NCBI GenBank assembly: GCA_020723105.1
Contig: DYJL01000002.1
Span: 124,001-188,000, forward strand
DNA: 64,000 nt
Reading direction: 5' to 3'
Source: Nitrospira japonica
GTDB taxonomy: Bacteria > Nitrospirota > Thermodesulfovibrionia > UBA6902
A program made the translations under genes and the position numbers. Below the pieces are notes generated by a model. It was not told where the DNA came from. It saw only the letters and a list, made by a program, of their open reading frames with translations, and made no database searches. Each line of letters begins with the position of its first letter. Within the stretch, counting starts at the first letter, position 1. Shown here in pieces: positions 1 through 7,720 of this stretch.

Positions 1-1318
1 TATGGAGCTTTGAAACACCGTTGACAGAATGGCTTCCCACAATAGCAAGATTTGCCATTCTTATAAGTTTTTCATCACCGTCTTCTATGAGCGACATCCT
101 TTGCCTTTTTTCAAAATCTCCCGGGAATTGCCAGCTTACTTCTTCAAGGAACCTCCTGTTAATTTCATAGATTATCTGTAAGTGTCTTGGCAGTAAATTT
201 TCAAACATTGAGACCGGCCATTTTTCAAGCGCCTCGGGCATGACCGTGTGATTTGTATACCCAAAGGTCCCAACTGTAATATCCCAGGCATTTTCCCAGG
301 AAAGCCCTTCAATATCTACCAGGATTCTCATAAGCTCTGGAATCGCAATGGCAGGATGCGTATCGTTGAGCTGCACCGCCACCCTCTTTGTAAAATTATC
401 AAAGCAAAGCTCCTCCTTCTTATATCTCCTTATGATGTCCTGAAAGGTTGCAGAGACAAAGAAATACTGTTGCTTCAGTCTCAGGAACCGGCCTTCCATA
501 ATGTGGTCTGCGGGATAGAGAACTTTTGAAATGCTTTCTGACTTGGCCTTGTTCTCAACTGCATTGATATAATTGCCGCCGTTAAAAAAATGCAAATCAA
601 AATCCCTCGAAGATTTTGCGGTCCAGAGTCTCATATTGATCACCTTGTCGTTCATGTAGCCAGGGATAGGCGTGTCGCAGGCCATGGCCATGACTTCTTC
701 CGTATCCACCCATTCATTTCTCAATATTCCCTTTGAGTCAGTATGCTGGTTTACCTTTCCGCAAAAGTGGACTGAGAAAAAATGTCCGTGCCTTGCTATT
801 TCCCACGGATTGCCATATCTCAGCCAGTTATCCGGAGTTTCAACCTGATGTCCGTCTTTGATCTTCTGGTAGAAAAGGCCGTATTCATATCTTATGCCAT
901 ATCCGTAAGCAGGGATTCCCAATGTGGCAAAGGAATCAAGGAAACAGGCCGCAAGACGTCCCAGTCCCCCGTTGCCAAGTCCGGCATCCCACTCTGATTC
1001 CCTTATATCTTCCATTTTACAGCCGAGCGCTTCCATGGCCCGGGTGCATTCATCCTCCATCCCAAGATTGACCATGCTGTTACCGAGGGTCCTGCCCACA
1101 AGGAATTCAAGGGAAAGATAGTAAACCCGTTTGGCCTTTGTCTTATAGTAAGACCTCTGCGTAGCAAGCCATTCCTCAATAAGCCTGTCCCGAATGGCAT
1201 ATGCCAGACCGACGTAAAAGTCAAATGTGTGAGACCTCTCGCAGTCCTTGCCGAGATGATGCTCTATGTAGCCTTTGACAGTTGATTCCAGCTTTTCAAT
1301 TCTCTTAGTGCTTTGCAT
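1..1318 (-). CDS. glgP: Glycogen/alpha-glucan phosphorylase, N-terminal part (cut by window edge)
   Basis: The reverse strand reads open from an ATG at 1318 to the window edge, about 439 codons, so only the N-terminal half is present. The translation carries features of the glycogen phosphorylase family: an early helical region (YVGLAYAIRDRLIEEWLA), YYLSLEFLVGRTLGN, then NGGLGRLAACFLDSFATL, GYGIRYEYGLF and QLNDTHPAIAIPELMR. The enzyme releases glucose-1-phosphate from stored glucan in the cytoplasm. The PLP lysine lies in the missing C-terminal half. It is transcribed divergently from pyk, with 156 bases between, so storage-glucan breakdown sits next to lower glycolysis. No frameshift was seen in the part read. 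Family assignment is firm; preference for glycogen or maltodextrin cannot be judged. Confidence 0.93.
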   Translation of the reverse strand, partial: MQSTKRIEKLESTVKGYIEHHLGKDCERSHTFDFYVGLAYAIRDRLIEEWLATQRSYYKTKAKRVYYLSLEFLVGRTLGNSMVNLGMEDECTRAMEALGCKMEDIRESEWDAGLGNGGLGRLAACFLDSFATLGIPAYGYGIRYEYGLFYQKIKDGHQVETPDNWLRYGNPWEIARHGHFFSVHFCGKVNQHTDSKGILRNEWVDTEEVMAMACDTPIPGYMNDKVINMRLWTAKSSRDFDLHFFNGGNYINAVENKAKSESISKVLYPADHIMEGRFLRLKQQYFFVSATFQDIIRRYKKEELCFDNFTKRVAVQLNDTHPAIAIPELMRILVDIEGLSWENAWDITVGTFGYTNHTVMPEALEKWPVSMFENLLPRHLQIIYEINRRFLEEVSWQFPGDFEKRQRMSLIEDGDEKLIRMANLAIVGSHSVNGVSKLH

Positions 1319-1474
1319 GGTTGTATCCTTATGTTAAAATTTTAATATGTGAAAATGTCTTAAGCATATATCGTCATTATCTCATAGAAACTTAATTTAT
1401 TCAGGAAGAAAGCCGAAACTAAGGCTACAACGAGTGAGTACTATCAAATATATACAGTTAAGAAAGGACAACAC

Positions 1475-2911
1475 ATGCCGCTGCCTTTAAATAAGACAAA
1501 AATTGTTTGCACCATAGGACCGTCATCTGAATCGCCTGACATCATGCAGCAAATGATACAGGCCGGGATGGATGTGGCGCGCCTGAACTTTTCTCACGGA
1601 GACTTTGACCGTCACGCAAAGGTAATCGAGGACCTCAAACAGGCTTCGCTGAAGGCTGGAAAACGCATCGCTATTATGGCAGACCTTTCAGGGCCCAAGA
1701 TGCGGATAGGCCGTCTCCTGAAAGAGCCCATTGAATTAAGGCCTGGCGATTCTTTTATTCTTACAACCGAGGAAGGCATAAGCAGCGACAATAAGGTTTC
1801 GGTAACCTTCCCCCGTTTCACACAATCAGTCAAAAAGGGAGATACTATTTTTCTTAATGACGGACTTATCCAGATGAAGGTTGTTGAGGTAGAGGGAGAT
1901 AATGTGCATTGCAAGGTAACTGTAGGGGGCGAACTCCGTTCAAAGAAGGGGATCAACATTCCGGGGATTAACCTCGGCATCAGCGCCTTTACTGATTATG
2001 ATTATCAGTGCCTGAAATTCGCACTTGAGCATGGAGTAGATGCGATAAGCCAGTCCTTTGTGGAAAAGGCGTCGGATATTGATGCTGTCAGAAAGGCGGC
2101 TGCCGGTCTTGGTTATAATCCATTCATCATCGCAAAGATCGAACGCTCCCGGGCGCTTGATTATATACATGAGATCCTCAATGCATCAGACGGCATTATG
2201 ATTGCCAGGGGAGATCTCGGCGTAGAGCTGCCGATAGAGCAGATGGCCATAGTGCAAAAACGCCTTATGCATCTGGCAAATATGTATGCCAAACCTGTGA
2301 TAACCGCAACACAAATGCTTGAATCAATGACAAACAGCCCGAGGCCTACCCGCGCAGAGGCTACTGATGTATCAAACGCAATACTGGACGGTACAGACTG
2401 CGTAATGCTTTCCGGCGAATCAGCCATGGGCGCATATCCAATTGAATCAGTGCAGATGCTTGCAAAGATTGCTGCAGCAGTCGAGCCTCACCGCCGTCCT
2501 GTAACAGTTAAAGACATGTTTCAGGGGATTGCAAGCGAAGGACTGATGGGGCCGGCGCATCTCATAGCAGTGGGTGTTGAGGCCAGTCTTGAATACGTCT
2601 CGCCTGCAGTCGTGTTTGTCCCCTCACGCAGCGGTGACACAGCAAGGAGCATCTCCCGCTTCCGCTTGCCTGTATGGATCGTTGCTGTAAGTTCACAGGA
2701 AACAATGTGCCGGGCGCTCCAGTTCTCCTATGGAGTTTTCCCTGTGTACGAGGCTGAAAATCCGGACAACTGGAATGACTATGTGAAAACCTGGCTGCAG
2801 CGCAATGGTGTTGAAGGCAATCTCGTGGTCCTTACAATGGGGCCGTCTGCCAAGCATCCGGATGCCAATCACAGAATAGAAATTCTGGATATTAAATCTA
2901 AGAAGAGTTGA
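1475..2911 (+). CDS. pyk: Pyruvate kinase
   Basis: Converts PEP and ADP to pyruvate and ATP, the last step of glycolysis, in the cytoplasm. At 478 residues it has the usual bacterial length. It opens with TKIVCTIGPSS, followed by the substrate-loop motif MADLSGPKMRIG (68-79), the signature IIAKIE with catalytic Lys221 and metal ligand Glu223, ARGDLGVELP (244-253) and TATQMLESM with the following PTRAE-DVSNAILDGTD block. A C-terminal allosteric-type domain is present. An AAAGGA ribosome site lies about 8 bases before the ATG. The gene ends 10 bases before pta, so pyk-pta-ackA look co-transcribed, coupling PEP-derived pyruvate to acetate formation. No unusual residues were noticed. Confidence 0.97.
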   Translation: MPLPLNKTKIVCTIGPSSESPDIMQQMIQAGMDVARLNFSHGDFDRHAKVIEDLKQASLKAGKRIAIMADLSGPKMRIGRLLKEPIELRPGDSFILTTEEGISSDNKVSVTFPRFTQSVKKGDTIFLNDGLIQMKVVEVEGDNVHCKVTVGGELRSKKGINIPGINLGISAFTDYDYQCLKFALEHGVDAISQSFVEKASDIDAVRKAAAGLGYNPFIIAKIERSRALDYIHEILNASDGIMIARGDLGVELPIEQMAIVQKRLMHLANMYAKPVITATQMLESMTNSPRPTRAEATDVSNAILDGTDCVMLSGESAMGAYPIESVQMLAKIAAAVEPHRRPVTVKDMFQGIASEGLMGPAHLIAVGVEASLEYVSPAVVFVPSRSGDTARSISRFRLPVWIVAVSSQETMCRALQFSYGVFPVYEAENPDNWNDYVKTWLQRNGVEGNLVVLTMGPSAKHPDANHRIEILDIKSKKS

Positions 2912-2921
2912 GAGAGTCTGA

Positions 2922-5009
2922 ATGCCGAAGGGATTATACATAACAGGAACTGTGCCCAGAAGCGGAAAATCCGTGGTTGTGCTTGGAATAATGGAAATGC
3001 TTTCCGGCCATGGACGAAAGACCGGTTTCTTCAGGCCTGTGAGTTATCCCGGAGAAAACGGCGACAGCCTCATTCGCCTTCTGTCAACACGATACGCCAT
3101 TGAAGGCTCGGCAGATGAAATGTACGGCCGTTCCCTTGAGGAAGTGCGGAAATTCATTGCTGAAGAGCGTCTCAATGAGCTCTACAGTTATATCCTTGAG
3201 AAATATAAAAAGCTTGAAAGCCGATGTGACTTTGTCGTATGCGCTGGAACGGATTTTACTGCCGTGACAAATGTCTTTGAATTCAAATTTAATATTGAGA
3301 TGGCCAACCATCTTGGAATCCCGCTGGTCCCTATCGTAAAAGGCGATGGAAGGGGCATAAGGGATATAGTTGAATCTGTCAGTGAATTGGAAAAGTCTAT
3401 CAAAGATAAAAACGGAGAACTCCTTGCTGTTGTTGTCAACCGTGTTTCTGCTAAAGAACGGGATAAAATTGAAGCGGAGTTGAGGCAGGAGTTTATGAGC
3501 ACATTTCCTGTTTATGCGCTTCCTGATCACACGCTTTTGAACAAGCCGACTGTCGGAGAGATAGCAAGACGCCTGAAGGCAGAACTGATCAGCGGCGACG
3601 TTGAGGGGCTTGACCGGGAAATCAGCAATTATAAAGTGGCTGCAATGGAACTGCCTAATTTCCTCGAGCATGTTGAAGACGGAAGCCTCATAATAACGCC
3701 CGGCGACCGTTCCGACATTATTCTGGGCTCGATCCTTGCTGACGTCTCTCAATCGTATCCTCCAATTGCCGGAATTATCCTGACAGGCAATCTTAAACCT
3801 GCAAGTCCGATAGTCCGTCTGCTTTCAGGACTCAGGAGGTCGCCTGTGCCTATATTGTCTATTCCGACTGATACATTTACAACTGCAATGAATATTAATG
3901 CTATTGAGGGCACGATGGCGCCGGAAAACAAGAGGAAGACTGCAGCGGCTCTCGGCATAGTAGAGGCATATATCAACTTTGGCGAAATAGAGCAGCGAAT
4001 TGCCGTAAGCCATTCCAGCCGTATTACACCCCTTATGTTTGAATATGAACTGATCCAACGCGCCAAGAAAGAGCGCAAGCATATGGTCCTTCCTGAGGCG
4101 ACCGATGAACGGATCCTCAGGGCCTGTGAAATCCTGGTCCTGCGCAACGTTGCAGATATCACATTGCTTGGCAACCCTGATGAAGTAGGCCAGAAAATTA
4201 CTGATTTGGGACTTTCTCTGAGTCAGATACCTGTTATAGACTCTGCAACTTCTGAACTGCGAAAAACTTTTGCAGACACATACTATGAATTGAGAAAACA
4301 CAAAGGTATTTCATATCAGATGGCTTTTGACATCATGGCAGATGTCAGCTACTTTGGAACCATGATGGTCCATATTGGTCATGCAGACGGCATGGTTTCC
4401 GGGGCGCTTCATACGACCCAGCAAACCATCCGCCCGGCCTTTGAGACCATCAAAACTAAACCGGGGTGTTCTATTGTCTCAAGCGTATTCTTAATGTGCT
4501 TTGCAGATCAGATTTTTGTTTTTGGCGACTGTGCAGTAAATCCAAAACCCACGGCCCGGCAGCTTGCTGATATTGCCATAAGTTCTGCAGAGACAGCGAA
4601 AATGTTTTCTATTGAACCCCTCATCGCCATGCTTTCCTATTCCACAGGGGAATCCGGAAAAGGAGAAGAAGTGGAACGCGTCAGAGAGGCCACAGCTATA
4701 GTCCGGAAGCTGAGACCGGACCTTCAGGTTGAGGGGCCGATTCAGTATGATGCCGCTGTTGACGCAAGTGTTGCCAGGACAAAAATGCCTGACAGTAAAG
4801 TGGCCGGCAAGGCTACGGTCTTTATTTTTCCGGACCTTAATACAGGCAACAATACATATAAGGCAGTGCAGCGTTCTGCAAATGCTGTGGCAATAGGGCC
4901 TGTGTTACAGGGGCTTAATAAACCTGTAAATGACCTCAGCCGGGGCTGCACGGTTGCAGACATCGTCAACACAGTTGCAATTACAGCAATCCAGGCACAG
5001 TCAATATGA
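2922..5009 (+). CDS. pta: Phosphate acetyltransferase (long form)
   Basis: Transfers the acetyl group of acetyl-CoA to phosphate, giving acetyl phosphate. The 695-residue protein is the long, three-part form: an N-terminal P-loop-like domain similar to dethiobiotin synthetase (GTVPRSGKSVVVLGI near residue 10), a DRTGG-type middle domain (about 215-330), and the C-terminal catalytic PTA/PTB domain starting near KHMVLPEATDERILRACEIL, with GMVSGALHTT and YSTGESGKGEEVERVREAT. The N-terminal domains are regulatory in characterised long-form enzymes. The stop overlaps the ackA start (ATGA), indicating translational coupling. Together with AckA it makes ATP from acetyl-CoA, or works in reverse to activate acetate. 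Confidence 0.96.
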   Translation: MPKGLYITGTVPRSGKSVVVLGIMEMLSGHGRKTGFFRPVSYPGENGDSLIRLLSTRYAIEGSADEMYGRSLEEVRKFIAEERLNELYSYILEKYKKLESRCDFVVCAGTDFTAVTNVFEFKFNIEMANHLGIPLVPIVKGDGRGIRDIVESVSELEKSIKDKNGELLAVVVNRVSAKERDKIEAELRQEFMSTFPVYALPDHTLLNKPTVGEIARRLKAELISGDVEGLDREISNYKVAAMELPNFLEHVEDGSLIITPGDRSDIILGSILADVSQSYPPIAGIILTGNLKPASPIVRLLSGLRRSPVPILSIPTDTFTTAMNINAIEGTMAPENKRKTAAALGIVEAYINFGEIEQRIAVSHSSRITPLMFEYELIQRAKKERKHMVLPEATDERILRACEILVLRNVADITLLGNPDEVGQKITDLGLSLSQIPVIDSATSELRKTFADTYYELRKHKGISYQMAFDIMADVSYFGTMMVHIGHADGMVSGALHTTQQTIRPAFETIKTKPGCSIVSSVFLMCFADQIFVFGDCAVNPKPTARQLADIAISSAETAKMFSIEPLIAMLSYSTGESGKGEEVERVREATAIVRKLRPDLQVEGPIQYDAAVDASVARTKMPDSKVAGKATVFIFPDLNTGNNTYKAVQRSANAVAIGPVLQGLNKPVNDLSRGCTVADIVNTVAITAIQAQSI

Positions 5010-6214
5010 ATATCCTTGTAATTAACTCCGGCAGTTCATCCATTAAATATCAAATCGTTAATATGTCGAGTAACAACGTGCTTGCCTCTGGCGTGATTGA
5101 GCGCATCGGAGAACCACAAAGCAGCTTAAAGCATAAATGGTTGAAGGCTGACGGCAGCTATGAAGAAATTTCTCTGACACGAGAAGTTGCGGACCACAGA
5201 GAGGGCCTTCAGTGGATTACCAAAGTTGCAGATGATACTGGTTTAACGCAGCAGTTGAAGGGGTTGTTCGGCATAGGCCACCGCGTTGTGCACGGGGGAG
5301 AGGTTTTTCAGGAGCCTGTTATCATTAACGATAAGGTAATTGACGCCATACGAAAAATGATTCCTTTGGCCCCGCTGCATAATCCTGCGAATCTTGTTGC
5401 CATCGAGGCTGCGCTTGCCGACTATCCGGAGGTCCCGCAGGTTGCTGTGTTTGACACGGCGTTTCATCAGGAAATGCCGCCCTACGCATTTCATTATGCA
5501 GTGCCGTACGAACTCTATAAGAACTATCATGTCAGGCGTTACGGCTTTCACGGCACCTCCCATCAGTTTGTCTCAAAGCAGGCGGCTGCTTATTTTGGAA
5601 GGCCGCTGAAAGAGCTGAATCTGATTACACTCCACCTTGGAAACGGCGCCAGCGCTTCGGCTGTCAGGGGAGGCAAAAGCATAGATACATCTATGGGGCT
5701 GACGCCCCTTGAAGGCCTTATTATGGGAACGCGGTGCGGCGATATTGATCCGTCCCTGCCGTTTTATATTGCACAGAGAAGCGGGTTGTCTTTTAATGAG
5801 ATAGACTGCATGCTCAATAAACAAAGCGGGCTTAAAGGCATCTGCGGCGCAAACGACATGAGGGAAATTATCAGCCGTGCAGATGGAAATGATGCATTGG
5901 CGCTGCTGTCTCTTGATATGTTCTGCTACCGGATAAAGAAATACATCGGCGCATACTATGCGGTCCTCGGCGGCATTGATGCAGTCATATTTACAGGAGG
6001 CATCGGAGAAAACTCAGCAGTTATCAGAAGCAGGTCCTGTGAAGGTCTTCAGAGACTCGGCATCAGCATTGACGCTGAAAAAAACAATTCTCCATCAAAA
6101 GAGGTTCGTGAAATAAATCAGAACGCTGCGCCCGTAAAAGCGCTTGTCATTCCCACAAATGAAGAACTTGAGATAGCCGTCCAGACCGTAGAGACAATTT
6201 CCGCCGGGAAATAG
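5006..6214 (+). CDS. ackA: Acetate kinase
   Basis: Interconverts acetyl phosphate + ADP and acetate + ATP. At 402 residues it has full family length and the ASKHA fold motifs: NSGSSSIKYQ at the N-terminus, GHRVVHGG near 90, DTAFHQEMP, RRYGFHGTSH, LHLGNGAS, GLIMGTRCGDIDP and the C-terminal TGGIGENS. The start overlaps the pta stop by 4 bases. Only 6 bases separate its stop from the convergent res relic of the defence island, so the island begins directly at the end of this operon with no visible terminator hairpin between them. Confidence 0.97.
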   Translation: MNILVINSGSSSIKYQIVNMSSNNVLASGVIERIGEPQSSLKHKWLKADGSYEEISLTREVADHREGLQWITKVADDTGLTQQLKGLFGIGHRVVHGGEVFQEPVIINDKVIDAIRKMIPLAPLHNPANLVAIEAALADYPEVPQVAVFDTAFHQEMPPYAFHYAVPYELYKNYHVRRYGFHGTSHQFVSKQAAAYFGRPLKELNLITLHLGNGASASAVRGGKSIDTSMGLTPLEGLIMGTRCGDIDPSLPFYIAQRSGLSFNEIDCMLNKQSGLKGICGANDMREIISRADGNDALALLSLDMFCYRIKKYIGAYYAVLGGIDAVIFTGGIGENSAVIRSRSCEGLQRLGISIDAEKNNSPSKEVREINQNAAPVKALVIPTNEELEIAVQTVETISAGK

Positions 6215-6220
6215 GCCGTC

Positions 6221-6553
6221 CTACTTTATCACCTCATACTTCTTCATCAACGTATCAAAGCTCATATTAGCCGAAACTGCATTATGCGGGATAAGGACAT
6301 ATCGCCACGGTTTGCCGCCGCTTGTGGAGGTAAATTCGGAAGCATGTTTACAGTATTGCAATGCGGCTTGAGCTTTTTCCTGAACGTCTGTTGTTTCAAT
6401 ATCGCCTTCTTTTTTAGTCTCTATCATATAAATGGCATATGGCGTCTCAGCGACAAAATCCGGGTGGTACTGCTTTGGGTTGTGGTCCCAGTAAATTTTA
6501 AATTGTCTGCATGGATAGGGTCCATGTCGCAGTAAAATGTCACAGTATGTCAC
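6221..6553 (-). pseudogene. Relic of a second type III Res subunit (C-terminal nuclease segment)
   Basis: An open frame of 110 codons. From residue 16 to the end it aligns without gaps to the last 95 residues of the intact Res protein encoded at 7721-10444, with about 80% identity by eye (shared PDFVAETPYAIYMIETKKEG and RYVLIPHNAV). The PD-(D/E)xK-type residues (PDF...ETK) are kept. The first 15 residues are unrelated to Res and come from the TGTCACAGTA repeat block, so the rest of the gene (helicase domain) is gone. It is best read as the 3' remnant of an older res gene, though a short product could still be made. It is separated from the intact res copy by fic. Confidence 0.85.
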
Positions 6554-6570
6554 AGTAACTTGTCACAGTA
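6525..6570. repeat. Four near-tandem copies of TGTCACAGTA
   Basis: The decamer TGTCACAGTA occurs at 6538-6547, 6548-6557 and 6561-6570, with a one-mismatch copy TGTCGCAGTA at 6525-6534. The block spans the junction between the stop of fic and the novel first codons of the res relic, so it marks the breakpoint where the older res gene was cut. Confidence 0.8.
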
Positions 6571-7612
6571 AAACATAGTGCTTTGTCGGATCTGTTTGAC
6601 TCTTGGCCCTTGCTTTAATGATACCTTTTTCAACCATATCTTCTAAATCTCTCTGAGCAGTGCGGCGTATACATGAGGCCGCAGCCTGATACTCACCTGC
6701 AGATATTGCGCCTGTTTTCAACAGAAATTTGATAGCCTTTTCCTGGCGGGCATTCAGGCCCAATCTCTTAATCTTTTGCAGCGCCGTATCCTGTTTTATT
6801 ATTTGCTCTCCCTTGTCCCTGATTTCCTTCATCTGCAACCGTAACCCGGCCACGAAATATTCAAGCCAGCCGGTCATGTCCATAGCGTTGTTTCGGACCG
6901 ATTGAATGGCCTTATAGTAACCCGGCCTGTCTTTGTCGTAATACTCTGAAATAGTAAACAGCCTTTTAAAGTCGTAGCCTGTCTTGTAAAGAATCAGCGT
7001 GGATAAAAGCCGCGCTGTTCTCCCGTTGCCGTCTATAAAAGGATGAATATGAACGAACTGAAATTGTGAGATGCCCGCGATAAGAACAGGCGACAGGTCT
7101 TCAGCCTTATTGAGCCAATTCACAAACTCCCGCATGAGATGAGGCACTTCAAGCGGCTCCGGCGGGGTATAAATGATCTCGTGGGTCAGAAAATTTACAA
7201 CGTAGTTCTGAATCTTGCGATAATTGCCGGGGTCTGCTTTCTCACCGCGCACGCCTTTAACCGTAACCTTGTGAAGCTCCCTGATAATGCCCTCTGTAAT
7301 CGGGTCATCTTTGCCGAGATATTTTGAGATGAAAGCCATTGCCTTTTTATAATTCAAAAGCTCTTTTTCATCATCACGATTAACGCCCTTGAGCTTTTTG
7401 CCTTCAAGAATGCTTCGGGCCTGTTCAAGGTTCAATGCCGTGCCTTCAATATGCGTTGAATGATGCGATTCAAGGATAAGCGCCTTTTTCTGCATGTCTG
7501 TAATCCAGTCGTCCTTGAGCTTGACAGCATCGAGAAAACCGCGAACACGTTCGATTTCGATTAAGGACTTATTAATTTTAGGCGTTATGGTGAATTTGGG
7601 TTTAAACGGCAT
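6563..7612 (-). CDS. Fic family protein (class II type, winged-helix C-terminus)
   Basis: Fic proteins usually transfer AMP from ATP onto target proteins. The active-site motif HPFIDGNGRTAR is complete, near residues 190-201 counted from the preferred start. An N-terminal inhibitory-helix motif of the (S/T)xxxE(G/N) type is visible as STHIEG near residue 52, meaning autoinhibition in cis. The last 75 residues (ARQEKAIKFLLKTGAISAGEY onwards) resemble a winged helix-turn-helix, as in many Fic/DUF4172-like regulators. I chose the ATG at 7612 (MPFKPKFTITPKINKS) because GGGAG precedes it; an upstream ATG at 7633 is also in frame. It is the last complete gene of the minus-strand island, 87 bases after res. 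Target unknown. Confidence 0.92.
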   Translation of the reverse strand: MPFKPKFTITPKINKSLIEIERVRGFLDAVKLKDDWITDMQKKALILESHHSTHIEGTALNLEQARSILEGKKLKGVNRDDEKELLNYKKAMAFISKYLGKDDPITEGIIRELHKVTVKGVRGEKADPGNYRKIQNYVVNFLTHEIIYTPPEPLEVPHLMREFVNWLNKAEDLSPVLIAGISQFQFVHIHPFIDGNGRTARLLSTLILYKTGYDFKRLFTISEYYDKDRPGYYKAIQSVRNNAMDMTGWLEYFVAGLRLQMKEIRDKGEQIIKQDTALQKIKRLGLNARQEKAIKFLLKTGAISAGEYQAAASCIRRTAQRDLEDMVEKGIIKARAKSQTDPTKHYVLL

Positions 7613-7720
7613 TATGATTTCTCCCGCTTTCATATCTCCATTTGGATTTGTACTCTGTGTTTTGATTTGCCATGGTTTTCATGCCAGTTTAAATATATCC
7701 TATATCTACTTTCCTTACCG

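Noticed and set aside
3084-3752. Minus-strand frame of 222 codons within pta
   Set aside because: Shadow of the clearly real pta gene; no recognisable domain.
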